This document shows positions 45,203-54,753 of a stretch of DNA of 64,000 nucleotides, in pieces. The notes below the pieces were generated by a model. It ran no database searches and was not told where the DNA came from. It saw only the letters and a list, made by a program, of their open reading frames with translations. The stretch lies in NCBI RefSeq assembly GCF_000745015.1, contig NZ_JQNA01000002.1, forward strand, positions 5,332,001 to 5,396,000. Reading direction: 5' to 3'. Each line of letters opens with the position of its first letter. Position 1 is the first letter of the stretch. The DNA is from Burkholderia sp. 9120. GTDB taxonomy: Bacteria > Pseudomonadota > Gammaproteobacteria > Burkholderiales > Burkholderiaceae. The position numbers and the translations under genes were made by a program.

Positions 45203-45277
45203 TCAATTACTTGCCCTTACACGCCAACTATCTTCACCATAAAGACCGACGCCGACCAAAATAGTCTTTGATGTCAT
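45203..45277 (-). CDS. Short ORF (24 residues) with consensus Shine-Dalgarno, upstream of the POT gene
   Basis: ATG at 45277, TGA at 45203-45205. AGGAGG lies nine bases before the ATG (AGGAGGAGTAAACCT), the best ribosome-binding site in this region. The peptide starts MTSKTILVGVGLYGE, then has Asp-Ser-Trp, and ends RVRASN. It reads in a codon composition that is lower in GC than the rest of the window. I do not recognise it. It may be a regulatory leader peptide of the transporter transcript or an independent small protein. The site quality is direct evidence; translation is not shown. Confidence 0.55.
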   Translation of the reverse strand: MTSKTILVGVGLYGEDSWRVRASN

Positions 45278-45545
45278 AGGTTTACTCCTCCTGATACTCG
45301 CACTGCATAAATGCCTGAATCGCCATCTAAAACCGCAACTTTTACCGGCTTCATAGCTTCTTTTTCACAATAATCCGGTCGATTTGGCTCGCGGGTTTTC
45401 GGTTCTGGCAACATAGAGTGTTGTCTCCAAAATGCGGGCTCTTGCGTCCCGGAGGGCTAAACCGGCCCACTGCCCTAGCCGGGACCGCAATCAAACCATA
45501 TTTACTTATATCAAACAAATTTTGACGGGCTAATTTCCTCCTGCT
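45278..45545. promoter_or_regulatory. Divergent promoter region of the XRE-cupin gene and the POT transcript
   Basis: 268 AT-richer bases between oppositely oriented transcripts. CAACATAGAGTGTTG (about 45412-45427) is a short dyad near the middle, a possible operator. ATATTTACTTATATCAAACAAATTTTGAC at ~45497-45526 looks promoter-like for the plus strand. Confidence 0.35.
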
Positions 45546-46118
45546 ATGGTCACGACAATTCAAAAGAGCAATCCGGCACTCGAAATCGGCAGCAAGATCC
45601 GCGCACTTCGGCATCGACTCAAGCGCACGTTGGACGACACGGCAACCGCCGCGGGAATTTCCAAGCCGTTTCTGTCGCAAGTCGAGCGCGGCCTGGCGTC
45701 GCCGTCCATCACGTCGCTGGCCGGTATTGCTCACGCACTTGGGGTCACGGTGCAGTATTTCGTCGACACGCCTAGCGAAGAACGCTCGGTGTGCCGCGGC
45801 GAGCAGTTGAAGTTTTTCGGTTTTGCGGACTCGGCCAATCTGTTCGCTCGATTGACCAATCTGACGGGCGGCCGTCAGCTCGAAGCGATCCTCGTGAGGA
45901 TGCCGCCCGGGCAAAAGCGCTCCGAAGTAACCACGCATGCCGGCGAAGAGTTTGTGTATGTGATCGACGGCGAGGTGTCGTTGACGCTGGAAGGCAAGAC
46001 GTTCGTGTTGCACGCAGGAGACAGCGCGCATTACGAATCGACGGTGCCGCACAGCTGGGTGAACACGGCTCGGGTCGAGTCGGTCGTCGTCTGGGTGGGC
46101 ACGCCAAGACTGTTTTAA
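45546..46118 (+). CDS. XRE-family regulator with C-terminal cupin domain
   Basis: 190 residues. Residues ~14-70: helix-turn-helix IRALRHRLKRTLDDTATAAGISKPFLSQVERGLASPSITSL. Residues ~110-185: cupin barrel with HAGEEFVYVIDGEVSLTLEGK and GDSAHYESTVPHSWVN. This architecture (PuuR, and others) senses small amines, peptides or amino-acid derivatives through the cupin. It sits between the POT transcript and the opp operon and is the likely controller of one or both; effector unknown. Confidence 0.9.
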   Translation: MVTTIQKSNPALEIGSKIRALRHRLKRTLDDTATAAGISKPFLSQVERGLASPSITSLAGIAHALGVTVQYFVDTPSEERSVCRGEQLKFFGFADSANLFARLTNLTGGRQLEAILVRMPPGQKRSEVTTHAGEEFVYVIDGEVSLTLEGKTFVLHAGDSAHYESTVPHSWVNTARVESVVVWVGTPRLF

Positions 46119-46186
46119 GGGGCAGGCGCCTTTTCCGGTTGATCCGGCCAGGGTTTGCCTGCATTACAACATGTAAGGAATCCTGT

Positions 46187-46234
46187 ATGTCGGACAAGCA
46201 ACAAGGGCCGCCCTGGCCCGAGCACCGCGGATAA
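46187..46234 (+). CDS. Short ORF (15 residues) with a Pro-Pro-Trp motif, between the XRE-cupin gene and oppA
   Basis: ATG at 46187, TAA at 46232-46234, preceded by TAAGGAA seven bases upstream. The peptide is MSDKQQGPPWPEHRG. Pro-Pro-x runs are known to slow ribosomes and need EF-P. The Pro-Pro-Trp codons fall inside a short stem GGGCC-GCCCT-GGCCC (46205-46219), and a second stem CCGGG-CGC-CCCGG (46236-46248) begins just past the stop. Then 43 bases follow to oppA. The arrangement looks like a translated leader that could control oppA; it may instead be a chance ORF. Not an annotated family that I know. Confidence 0.5.
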   Translation: MSDKQQGPPWPEHRG

Positions 46235-46291
46235 ACCGGGCGCCCCGGCGCCAGCGCGTTCTTCTCTCGACCTTTCCTGCGATCTCATCCG

Positions 46292-47908
46292 ATGAAAACC
46301 CCGTTCGTCCTCGCGACGGCGCTGTCCGCGCTCGTCCTGTCGTTTCAGCCCTCCGCCTTCGCCGTCACGGTGCCCGCCGGCGTCACCCTCGCTGCCAGCC
46401 AGGAGATGACCCGCCAGGTGCCGACCGAAACCGAATCGCTCGACCCCGCGCATATCGAATCGTGGACCGGCAATACGATCGGACTCGACCTGTTCGAAGG
46501 TTTGACGCGGATGGACGCGAGCGGCGCGATCGTGCCGGGCGTAGCGGAGTCGTGGACGCGCACCGGGCCGACCACGTGGATCTTCAAGCTGCGCCACGAT
46601 GCGCGCTGGAGCAACGGTCAGCCGGTCACGGCGGCGGACTTCGTCTACTCGTGGCAACGCGTGCTCGATCCGAAGACCGGTTCGAAGTACACGGTGCTGG
46701 TCGAATTCGTGAAGAACGCCAAGGCGATTCTCGCCGGCAAGGCGCCGTTGACGAGCCTAGGTGTGCGCGCCGTCGATCCGTACACGCTCGAAGTCACGAC
46801 CGAAGTGCCCGCCGCCTTCTTCTCGCAACTGGTCGCCATGGCGCCGATGACCCCGGTCAATCGCGCGGTGGTGACGAAGTTCGGCGGCGAGTGGACGCGC
46901 CCGGGCAACTTCGTGGGCAACGGCGCGTACGCGCTGACGGACTGGCAGCCGAGCAACCGTCTGGTGGCCACCAAAAGCCCGACGTACTGGAACGCCGGCA
47001 AGGTCGTGATCGCGAAAGTGACCTACCTGCCGATCGAAAACGACGAAACGGCCATGCGCATGTTCCAGGCCGGCCAGTTCGACTACACGTACGCGATTCC
47101 GTCGGGCATCTATGCGCAGGTGAGCAAGAGCCAAGGCGATGAGCTGAAAACCGGCCTGCAGATCGCCACGTACTTCTACAGCCTGAATAACGACGACCCC
47201 GCCTTCAAGGACAAACGCGTACGCCAGGCCCTGGCGATGGTGCTGGACCGCGACCTGCTGACCAAGCGTCTGACCGCCGACGGCGAAGTGCCCATGTACG
47301 GCCTGATCGCCAAGGGCACCCAGGGCGCGGGCGTGTTCACGCCGGACTGGGCGAGCTGGCCAATGGCCAAGCGCGTCGACTACGCGCGCAACCTGCTGAA
47401 GGCCGCCGGTTATTCGGACGCGAAGCCGCTCACCTTCACGCTCACCTACAACACCAACGACCTGCACAAGAAGGTCGCGCTGTTCGCCACCTCGGAATGG
47501 CGCACCAAGCTCGGCGTGACCGCCAAGCTCGAAAACGTCGAATTCAAGGTGCTGCTCAAGCAACGCCACGACGGCAAGGTGCAGGCTTCGCGCGACGGCT
47601 GGTTCGTCGACTATAACGACGCCAACTCGTTCCTCGATCTGATCCGTTGCAACAGCGTGCAGAACGATCAACACTACTGCAACCCGCAGGTCGACAAGCT
47701 GATCGACGAAGGCAACCAGCAGCTCGACGACGCGAAACGCACCGCGCTGCTCACGCAGGCGCACGATCTGGCCATGAACGACTACCCGCTGGTCGCGCTC
47801 TTCCAGTACTCGGCGGACCGCCTCGTGAAGTCGTACGTGGGCGGCTACAAGTCGACCAACTACCTCGACATGCGCGCCACGCAAGACATGTATCTGATCA
47901 AGCACTAA
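46292..47908 (+). CDS. oppA: Oligopeptide ABC transporter substrate-binding protein (OppA/MppA-like)
   Basis: 538 residues. A Sec signal (MKTPFVLATALSALVLSF..) ends near residue 24. Family 5 binding protein: QEMTRQVPTETESLDPAHIES, NTIGLDLFEGLTRMD, WTIFK-like WIFKLRHDARWSNGQPVTAADFVYSW, and VGNGAYAL. C-terminal DWFVDYND-like GWFVDYNDANSFLD. Periplasmic. First gene of the opp operon: spacing to oppB is 16 bases. Binds peptides; murein peptides (MppA-like) cannot be excluded. Confidence 0.92.
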   Translation: MKTPFVLATALSALVLSFQPSAFAVTVPAGVTLAASQEMTRQVPTETESLDPAHIESWTGNTIGLDLFEGLTRMDASGAIVPGVAESWTRTGPTTWIFKLRHDARWSNGQPVTAADFVYSWQRVLDPKTGSKYTVLVEFVKNAKAILAGKAPLTSLGVRAVDPYTLEVTTEVPAAFFSQLVAMAPMTPVNRAVVTKFGGEWTRPGNFVGNGAYALTDWQPSNRLVATKSPTYWNAGKVVIAKVTYLPIENDETAMRMFQAGQFDYTYAIPSGIYAQVSKSQGDELKTGLQIATYFYSLNNDDPAFKDKRVRQALAMVLDRDLLTKRLTADGEVPMYGLIAKGTQGAGVFTPDWASWPMAKRVDYARNLLKAAGYSDAKPLTFTLTYNTNDLHKKVALFATSEWRTKLGVTAKLENVEFKVLLKQRHDGKVQASRDGWFVDYNDANSFLDLIRCNSVQNDQHYCNPQVDKLIDEGNQQLDDAKRTALLTQAHDLAMNDYPLVALFQYSADRLVKSYVGGYKSTNYLDMRATQDMYLIKH

Positions 47909-47924
47909 GCGCGGGAGCACCGTC

Positions 47925-48863
47925 ATGCTGGCTTACACGCTGCGCCGCACGCTCTGGGCGATCCCGACGATTCTCGCCGTGATCACCGCGTGCTATCTGC
48001 TGCTGCATCTCACCCCCGGCGGCCCGTTCGACACGGAGAAACACCTGTCGGCGGCCGTGATGGCGAACCTCAACGCCAAGTATCACCTCGACGAACCGTT
48101 GTGGCTGCAGTACCTCCACTACCTCGGTGCGTTGCTGCACGGCGACCTCGGCCCGTCGTTCCGCTACGCCGACTGGAGCGTCAACGATCTGGTCTGGAAG
48201 GCGCTGCCGGTCAGTCTCGGCGTGGGCGGCGTGTCGGTGCCGATCGCGCTGGTGATCGGCGTCACGCTCGGCACGCTGGCCGCGGTGCGGCGCGATCGCT
48301 TCATCGATCACTTCGTGATGGTGCTCGGCAACCTCGGCAACGTGGTGCCGCCGTTCGTGCTGGGCCCGGTGCTGGTGTGGATCTTCGCGATCCTGCTGAA
48401 GACTTCCGAAGGCCAGGGCTGGCTGCCGGCCGGCGGCTGGGGCGACGGCGAGTGGCGTTATCGCGTGCTGCCGATCGTACTGCTCGTCATCATCAACGTC
48501 GCCGGGATCGCGCGTGTCATGCGCGGCAGCATGATCGAAGTGCTGTCGGGCAACTTCATCCGCACCGCACGCGCCAAAGGCCTGCCGGGCCGCACGATCG
48601 TGTTGCGCCACGCGATGAAGCCGGCGCTGATGCCGGTCGTTTCGCTGCTCGGCTCGATCTGCATCTCGTCGATCACGGCGGCCGTGGTCACCGAGTCGGT
48701 GTTCGCGCTGCCGGGTCTCGGCCAACTGGTCGTCAACGGCGCGATCAACCGCGACTACACCCTCGTGCTCGGTCTCGTCGTACTGACGACCGCCGTCGCC
48801 GTGCTGTTCAACCTGCTGGTCGACCTCGCGTATGCGTGGCTCGATCCGCGCATCCGGTACTGA
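47925..48863 (+). CDS. oppB: Oligopeptide ABC transporter permease OppB
   Basis: 312 residues, six membrane helices. N-terminal MLAYTLRRTLWAIPTILAV and FHL-type LTPGGPFD. EAA-loop region EVLSGNFIRTARAKGLPGR, followed by ALMPVVSLLGSICISSIT and the C-terminal YAWLDPRIRY. Pairs with OppC in the inner membrane. oppC starts three bases after its stop. Confidence 0.93.
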   Translation: MLAYTLRRTLWAIPTILAVITACYLLLHLTPGGPFDTEKHLSAAVMANLNAKYHLDEPLWLQYLHYLGALLHGDLGPSFRYADWSVNDLVWKALPVSLGVGGVSVPIALVIGVTLGTLAAVRRDRFIDHFVMVLGNLGNVVPPFVLGPVLVWIFAILLKTSEGQGWLPAGGWGDGEWRYRVLPIVLLVIINVAGIARVMRGSMIEVLSGNFIRTARAKGLPGRTIVLRHAMKPALMPVVSLLGSICISSITAAVVTESVFALPGLGQLVVNGAINRDYTLVLGLVVLTTAVAVLFNLLVDLAYAWLDPRIRY

Positions 48864-48866
48864 TCC

Positions 48867-49781
48867 ATGGCCCGCTCTCTTCAAACGGCTGCCGCGGCGC
48901 TCGATCCGCTCGCGGCCATTGCCAACGCACCGCGTTCGCGCGGACCGCTCGCCACCGCGGCCGCGCGCTTCGTGCGCAACCGCGCGGCGTTCACCGGGTT
49001 CATCGTGCTGCTGCTGGTCGTGATCGCCTGCGTGGTGGGTCCGTGGCTGCTGCCGAACAATCCGATCGACAGCGACTGGAGCGCGATCAGCCTGCCGCCC
49101 ACGTGGCAGAACATGCACTGGTTCGGCACCGACGAACTCGGCCGCGATCTGCTCGCGCGGGCGCTGCAAGGCGGGCGCGTGTCGCTCGAAGTCGGCCTGC
49201 TCGGCACGCTGGTGTCGGGACTGATCGGCGTCGCGTACGGCGCGACCGCCGGCTACCTGGGCGGCCGCGTCGACGCGGTGATGATGCGGATCGTCGACAT
49301 GATGTACGCGATCCCCTACATGCTGATCGCGATCCTGATGATGACGCTGTTCGGCCGCGCGTTCTATCTGGTCGTGCTCACCATCAGCGCGTTCTCGTGG
49401 CTCGACATGGCGCGCGTGGTGCGCGGCCAGACGCTGTCGCTGCGCTCGCGCGAATTCATCGACGCCGCCCGCGCGATCGGCGTGAGTTCGCGCTCGATCA
49501 TCTCGCGCCACATCGTGCCGAATCTGTTCGGCGTGGTGGTGGTGTACGCGAGCGTGACCGTGCCCAATATCGTGCTGACCGAATCGGTGCTGTCGTTCCT
49601 CGGCCTCGGTGTGCAGGAGCCGATGACGAGCTGGGGCGTGCTGATTCAGGACGGCGCGCAGAAACTCGATTCGATGCCCTGGCTGCTGCTGTGCCCGGCC
49701 GTGATGCTGTGCATTACGCTGTATTCCGTGAATTTCGTCGGCGACGGTTTGCGCGACGCGTTCGACCCGAAGGACCGCTGA
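48867..49781 (+). CDS. oppC: Oligopeptide ABC transporter permease OppC
   Basis: 304 residues, six helices. The N-terminal ~30 residues are cytoplasmic, then FVRNRAAFTGFIVLLLVVIA, HWFGTDELGRDLLARALQGGR (OppC hallmark), SREFIDAARAIGVSSRSIIS (EAA loop) and GDGLRDAFDPKDR at the end. One base separates it from oppD. Confidence 0.93.
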   Translation: MARSLQTAAAALDPLAAIANAPRSRGPLATAAARFVRNRAAFTGFIVLLLVVIACVVGPWLLPNNPIDSDWSAISLPPTWQNMHWFGTDELGRDLLARALQGGRVSLEVGLLGTLVSGLIGVAYGATAGYLGGRVDAVMMRIVDMMYAIPYMLIAILMMTLFGRAFYLVVLTISAFSWLDMARVVRGQTLSLRSREFIDAARAIGVSSRSIISRHIVPNLFGVVVVYASVTVPNIVLTESVLSFLGLGVQEPMTSWGVLIQDGAQKLDSMPWLLLCPAVMLCITLYSVNFVGDGLRDAFDPKDR

Positions 49782-49782
49782 C

Positions 49783-50777
49783 ATGTCCCTACTCGAAGTC
49801 AAAGACCTCAGCGTGCGCTTTACGCGCCGCGAAGGCGCACCGGTCGACGCAGTGCAACGCGTGTCGTTCTCGCTCGAAGCCGGCCGCACGCTCGGCATTG
49901 TCGGCGAATCGGGTTCCGGCAAGAGCCAGACCGTGATGGCCTTGCTCGGCCTGCTGGCCGGCAACGGCAAGGTGTCGGGCAGCGCCACCTATCGCGGCGA
50001 AAACCTGCTGACCATGAACGAAGCGGCGCTGAACAAGATTCGCGGCGACCGCATCGGCATGATCTTTCAGGACCCGATGACCTCACTCAATCCGTTCCTG
50101 ACGATCGAACGGCAAATGACCGAGACGCTGCAACTGCATCGCAAGATGTCGCGCCGCGAAGCGCGCCGCCGCGCGATCGAAACGCTGGAGTCGGTGCGCA
50201 TTCCCGACGCCGCGCGCCGCATCGCCATGTATCCGCACGAGTTCTCCGGCGGCATGCGGCAACGCGTGATGATCGCGATGGCGCTGCTCTCCGAGCCCGA
50301 AATCCTGATCGCCGACGAACCCACCACCGCGCTCGACGTGACCGTGCAGGCGCAGATCATCGAACTGCTGCGCGAGCTGAACCGCGAGCGCGGCACGGCG
50401 ATCATTCTGATCACGCACGACATGGGCGTCGTAGCCGGCCTGTGCGATGACGTGATGGTGATGTACGCCGGCCAGACCGTCGAGCAGGCGAGCGCCGCCG
50501 CGCTGTTCGCCGCGCCGACGCATCCGTACACGCTCGGTCTGCTGAACGCGCTGCCGCGTCTGACCGACGACGATGACGACCAGCCGTTGCAAACCATTCC
50601 CGGCAATCCGCCGCTGCCCGGTGAAGTCGGCCAGGGCTGCGCGTTCGCGCCGCGCTGCGCGTACTGCACCGAGCACTGCCTCGAAGCACGCCCGCCGCTC
50701 GCGGCCGTGGAGGGCTATCCGGACGCGCTGCGTGCGTGCTTCAAACCGGTCGGCGAAATCCTGGAGGCACAACACGT

Positions 50778-50781
<4 letters not shown>
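49783..50781 (+). CDS. oppD: Oligopeptide ABC transporter ATPase OppD
   Basis: 332 residues. Walker A GESGSGKSQTV (usual Ser-Thr is Ser-Gln), Q-loop MIFQDPMTSLNP, signature FSGGMRQRV, Walker B ILIADEPTTALD, switch His in LITHDMG. C-terminal Cys cluster (CAFAPRCAYCTEHC) is the [4Fe-4S]-like motif found in OppD/DppD. Overlaps oppF by four bases. Confidence 0.94.
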
Positions 50782-51803
<1,022 letters not shown>

Positions 51804-51871
51804 GTGTCTTTGAAGTCCTCGCGCTCAGGCAGCGCAAACGTACCCAGCTTCTACCGATAAAACCGTATTCC

Positions 51872-51931
51872 CGGCGCGACGGGCCGTCGCGCCGCTGGAT
51901 TCGCTCGCCCTGTTATCAGCAAGGCGAGCGA
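51872..51931 (+). terminator. Two GC hairpins between oppF and oprD
   Basis: CGGCGCGAC-GGGCC-GTCGCGCCG (51872-51894) and TCGCTCGCC / GGCGAGCGA (51901-51931). No U-tract. They probably lower oprD expression relative to the opp genes or stabilise message ends. Confidence 0.5.
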
Positions 51932-51991
51932 TAAGCGTGGACTGGCTAACCGCCAGCCAAAGTAGCACCACAATAATCAGAGACGTACTCA

Positions 51992-53590
51992 ATGAAAGAT
52001 AGCCGAACAAAAATCCGGACAAAAAAAACCGGAGCTGCCACCTTTTTTTATTGCGCATTCACGCTTCCCGCACTGACTCTCGCTGCCAGTGCTTATGCCG
52101 ACGACGGCGTGACGGAGCCCACCTCCGGAACGTCGCGAACCCAGACGCTCGCGCAAGCGTCGCCCTCGCCTACGCCCTCAGCCTCGCACGCGCCGGAGTC
52201 TTCGGTGCAGTCCAATGGGTCCGCCAGATCCTCCGGCAAACGCCGCGCGGATCAGGGCGGTCAGGTGCGTAACGATCAACCCGACACAACCAACGCGATC
52301 GTCAATGCCGAAGCCAGCCAGACCGTCGAGCCACCGAGCCCGCCGTCGAGCCAGGCTGCCAGCAAGGGCTTTATCGCCGATAGTCATCTGAACCTGCAGT
52401 TCCGCAATTACTCCGACTACTTCCAGGCGCCCAACACGATCTACCGACACGCGTGGATCCAGGGCGCGCAAGCCAACTATGAATCCGGCTTTACGCAGGG
52501 TCTGGTCGGTTTCGGCGTGGATGCGTCGCTGTTCGCCGCGTTGAAGCTCGACGGCGGCAACGGCGCCAGCAACATGGTGCACGTCGGCAAGGACGGCGGC
52601 GGTTCACAGCAGCTCGCGTGGGCCTATCCCGGCATGGTTGACATCAAGGGACGCATTTCGGAAACGGTCGTGAAGTACGGTTTGCAGACCGTCACGAACC
52701 CGTTCCTCGAACCGCACGACAACCGCGCGCTGCCGCCCACTTTCCTCGGCGTCTCGATGGTCAGCAACGACCTCGTGCACACCACGCTCGAAGCCGGTAG
52801 CTTCACCAAGGTCGACGCTCGCGGCCACACCAACCTGAGCAACCTGACCACCTCGTACGGCGGCACGCGCATCGACCGGCTGACTTATGTGGGCGGCACG
52901 TGGCACTACGCGAAGAACGGCGAGATGGCGTTGTACGTCGATCAGGCCGACGACGTCTGGCGTCAGTACTACGGTTCGGTGGCGCAGTCGTTCGGCGATC
53001 CGACCACGATCAAGTGGAGCGGCCTCGCCAACATCTATTCGACCCACGACACCGGCGCGTCGAAGCAAGGGCACATCAACAGCAATGCCTATAGCGTGTC
53101 GGTCTCCGCCCAGCACGGCCCGCATGCGCTGCTGCTCGGCTACCAGCAGGTGCTCGGCGATCAGTTCTTCGACTACGTCAACGAAACCAACGGTATCTAC
53201 CTGACCAACTCGATGGACGTGGACTACAACGCGCCGCACGAGCAGTCGCTGCAATTGCGCTATACGTTCGACGGTAAGTACGCGGGTCTGCCGGGCCTGA
53301 AGGCGATGTTCTGGGGGCAATACGGCTGGAACGCGGATGGGTCGGCGGGCGCGGCGGAAAACGCGTCGCCTTCGGCGTCGTTGCACAATCTGTACTGGAA
53401 GAACGGCGAACCGGTGCATGGCCACCATCACGAGTTCGGCTTCATTCCTAGCTATACGCTGCAAAGCGGACGCTTCAAGGATACGAAGATCACGTTCATC
53501 GCGATGTGGCACAACGCGCAGTCGCACTACTCGGACGGCAACAACATGGAATACCGTCTGGTGGTGAATGTGCCGGTGAAGGTGTTCTAA
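51992..53590 (+). CDS. OprD-family outer-membrane porin with long N-terminal linker
   Basis: 532 residues. A signal peptide ends near AYA (residue ~36). Residues ~37-125 are Ser/Pro/Gln-rich linker (SPSPTPSASH; VEPPSPPSSQ), unusual: most OprD porins go straight into the barrel. The barrel starts FIADSHLNLQFRNYSDYFQ and includes GFGVDASLFAALKLDGG and GTWHYAKNGEMALYVDQAD, ending RLVVNVPVKVF. OprD-type porins admit amino acids, dipeptides or aromatic acids. The position after oppF suggests outer-membrane entry of the peptides taken up by Opp. It converges on the iclR gene with four bases overlap. Confidence 0.85.
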   Translation: MKDSRTKIRTKKTGAATFFYCAFTLPALTLAASAYADDGVTEPTSGTSRTQTLAQASPSPTPSASHAPESSVQSNGSARSSGKRRADQGGQVRNDQPDTTNAIVNAEASQTVEPPSPPSSQAASKGFIADSHLNLQFRNYSDYFQAPNTIYRHAWIQGAQANYESGFTQGLVGFGVDASLFAALKLDGGNGASNMVHVGKDGGGSQQLAWAYPGMVDIKGRISETVVKYGLQTVTNPFLEPHDNRALPPTFLGVSMVSNDLVHTTLEAGSFTKVDARGHTNLSNLTTSYGGTRIDRLTYVGGTWHYAKNGEMALYVDQADDVWRQYYGSVAQSFGDPTTIKWSGLANIYSTHDTGASKQGHINSNAYSVSVSAQHGPHALLLGYQQVLGDQFFDYVNETNGIYLTNSMDVDYNAPHEQSLQLRYTFDGKYAGLPGLKAMFWGQYGWNADGSAGAAENASPSASLHNLYWKNGEPVHGHHHEFGFIPSYTLQSGRFKDTKITFIAMWHNAQSHYSDGNNMEYRLVVNVPVKVF

Positions 53591-54465
53591 GTGGTCATGG
53601 CCCGCGACAAACCGTGCATCGGCCGGCGCAACGCCACGTCGAACGGATTGGTTTGCGGGCCGATCGCATCGGCCTGACGCCGCAGCAGTTCAACCACCAT
53701 CGGCAGGCGATCGTCGCCCAGACGCGAAGCCAGCGTGCCCACGCTCAATGCCGCCACCGCGAGGCCCGTGCGGTCCAGAACCGGCACCGCGACGCCCGCC
53801 ATGCCGTCGAGCACACCCGTGTTGTTCGCCGCGTAGCCCAGTCGCCGCACGCGTTCGATCTCGGTGCGCAAATACACTTCGTCGAGCACGCCGTAGCCGC
53901 GAATTCGCGGCACGTTGAAGCGGATGATCTCCTCGCGCTCCGCCTCGGGCAGAAACGCGAGAATCGCCAGACTCCCCTGACCGACTCCTAATGCGACGCG
54001 CCCGCCGATATCGCCGGTGAACGAACGGATCGGAAACGGCCCCTCGCAGATGTCGAGACACACCGCGTCGAAACTGCTTTTGACCAGCAGAAAAATCGTG
54101 TCGCCGAGACTCGCGCACAGCCGCAACAACGCCGGGCGACACAGCGTGCGCATGCCGCTCGGGTTCCCCGCTTGCGCGGCCAGCGCGAAGAAGTCGACGC
54201 TCAGGCGGTACAGCTTGGAATTGTCGTCCTGCTCGACGATGCCCTCGGCGATCAGCGCATGCAGGATGCGGTGCACGGTGCCCTGCGTCAGCCCCACGGC
54301 TTTCGCGAGTCGCGTGACGCGGCCGCCGTCGGGTTGCGCCTCGGACAACGCGCGAATCACCGCGAACGCGCGTTCCAGCATGCCGGGGCCCGGCGCGCCG
54401 CCGGTTTCCGCCGGCGCGCTGTCGGTATCTCGTTGGGCGGCAGCTTTCATCCAGGTTGCTCTCAT
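53587..54465 (-). CDS. IclR-family transcriptional regulator
   Basis: 292 residues. Winged helix: ERAFAVIRALSEAQPDGG, LAKAVGLTQGTVHRILHALIAEG (recognition helix), then effector-binding domain with GDIGGRVALGVGQGSLAILAFLPE, YLRTEIERVRRLGYAANNTGVLDGMAGVAVPVLD, and a C-terminal PMVVELLRRQADAIG. It is divergent from the PotABC-dehydrogenase operon and presumably controls it and itself; three inverted repeats lie between them. A second possible start (Met-Lys, 15 bases on) exists. Confidence 0.9.
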   Translation of the reverse strand: MRATWMKAAAQRDTDSAPAETGGAPGPGMLERAFAVIRALSEAQPDGGRVTRLAKAVGLTQGTVHRILHALIAEGIVEQDDNSKLYRLSVDFFALAAQAGNPSGMRTLCRPALLRLCASLGDTIFLLVKSSFDAVCLDICEGPFPIRSFTGDIGGRVALGVGQGSLAILAFLPEAEREEIIRFNVPRIRGYGVLDEVYLRTEIERVRRLGYAANNTGVLDGMAGVAVPVLDRTGLAVAALSVGTLASRLGDDRLPMVVELLRRQADAIGPQTNPFDVALRRPMHGLSRAMTT

Positions 54466-54508
54466 TTATTTCATTGACCGGAACACTATAAAGCGTTTTA
54501 TCCGGTAG

Positions 54509-54529
54509 CGGAATAGTGAACCGATTCCG
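54509..54529. promoter_or_regulatory. IclR operator candidate 1
   Basis: CGGAAT-N9-ATTCCG inverted repeat, nearest the iclR start. Confidence 0.5.
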
Positions 54530-54580
54530 GCCTATCGCGTCACGAACCCTGATTCATAGGGATTTTCCGTACGCCACGCA

Positions 54581-54605
54581 GCGGAACGATTCTTAACGAT
54601 TCCGC
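54581..54605. promoter_or_regulatory. IclR operator candidate 2
   Basis: GCGGAA-N13-TTCCGC inverted repeat, central in the divergent promoter region; shares the CGGAA/TTCCG half-site with the other two. Confidence 0.5.
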
Positions 54606-54610
54606 AAACA

Positions 54611-54629
54611 AATTCCGTGTGACGGAATT
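54611..54629. promoter_or_regulatory. IclR operator candidate 3
   Basis: AATTCCGT-GTG-ACGGAATT, a perfect eight-base dyad, followed by AT-rich promoter sequence of the ABC operon. The tightest dyad in the region and the best operator candidate. Confidence 0.6.
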
Positions 54630-54753
54630 TTTTCAAATCTTATACCGTTGATCGGAATTCGAAATTGACGCCTCGTAATTTGGCTAGCTAGAGTCGGCTT
54701 CATCGAGGCAATCTCCGCTCGACCCGGTGTCGACTCATCCAAAGGCGAGAATC

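Noticed and set aside
47898..49988. 696-codon antisense frame over oppB-oppC
   Set aside because: A typical GC-rich shadow of the coding strand; Arg/His-rich translation with no domain.
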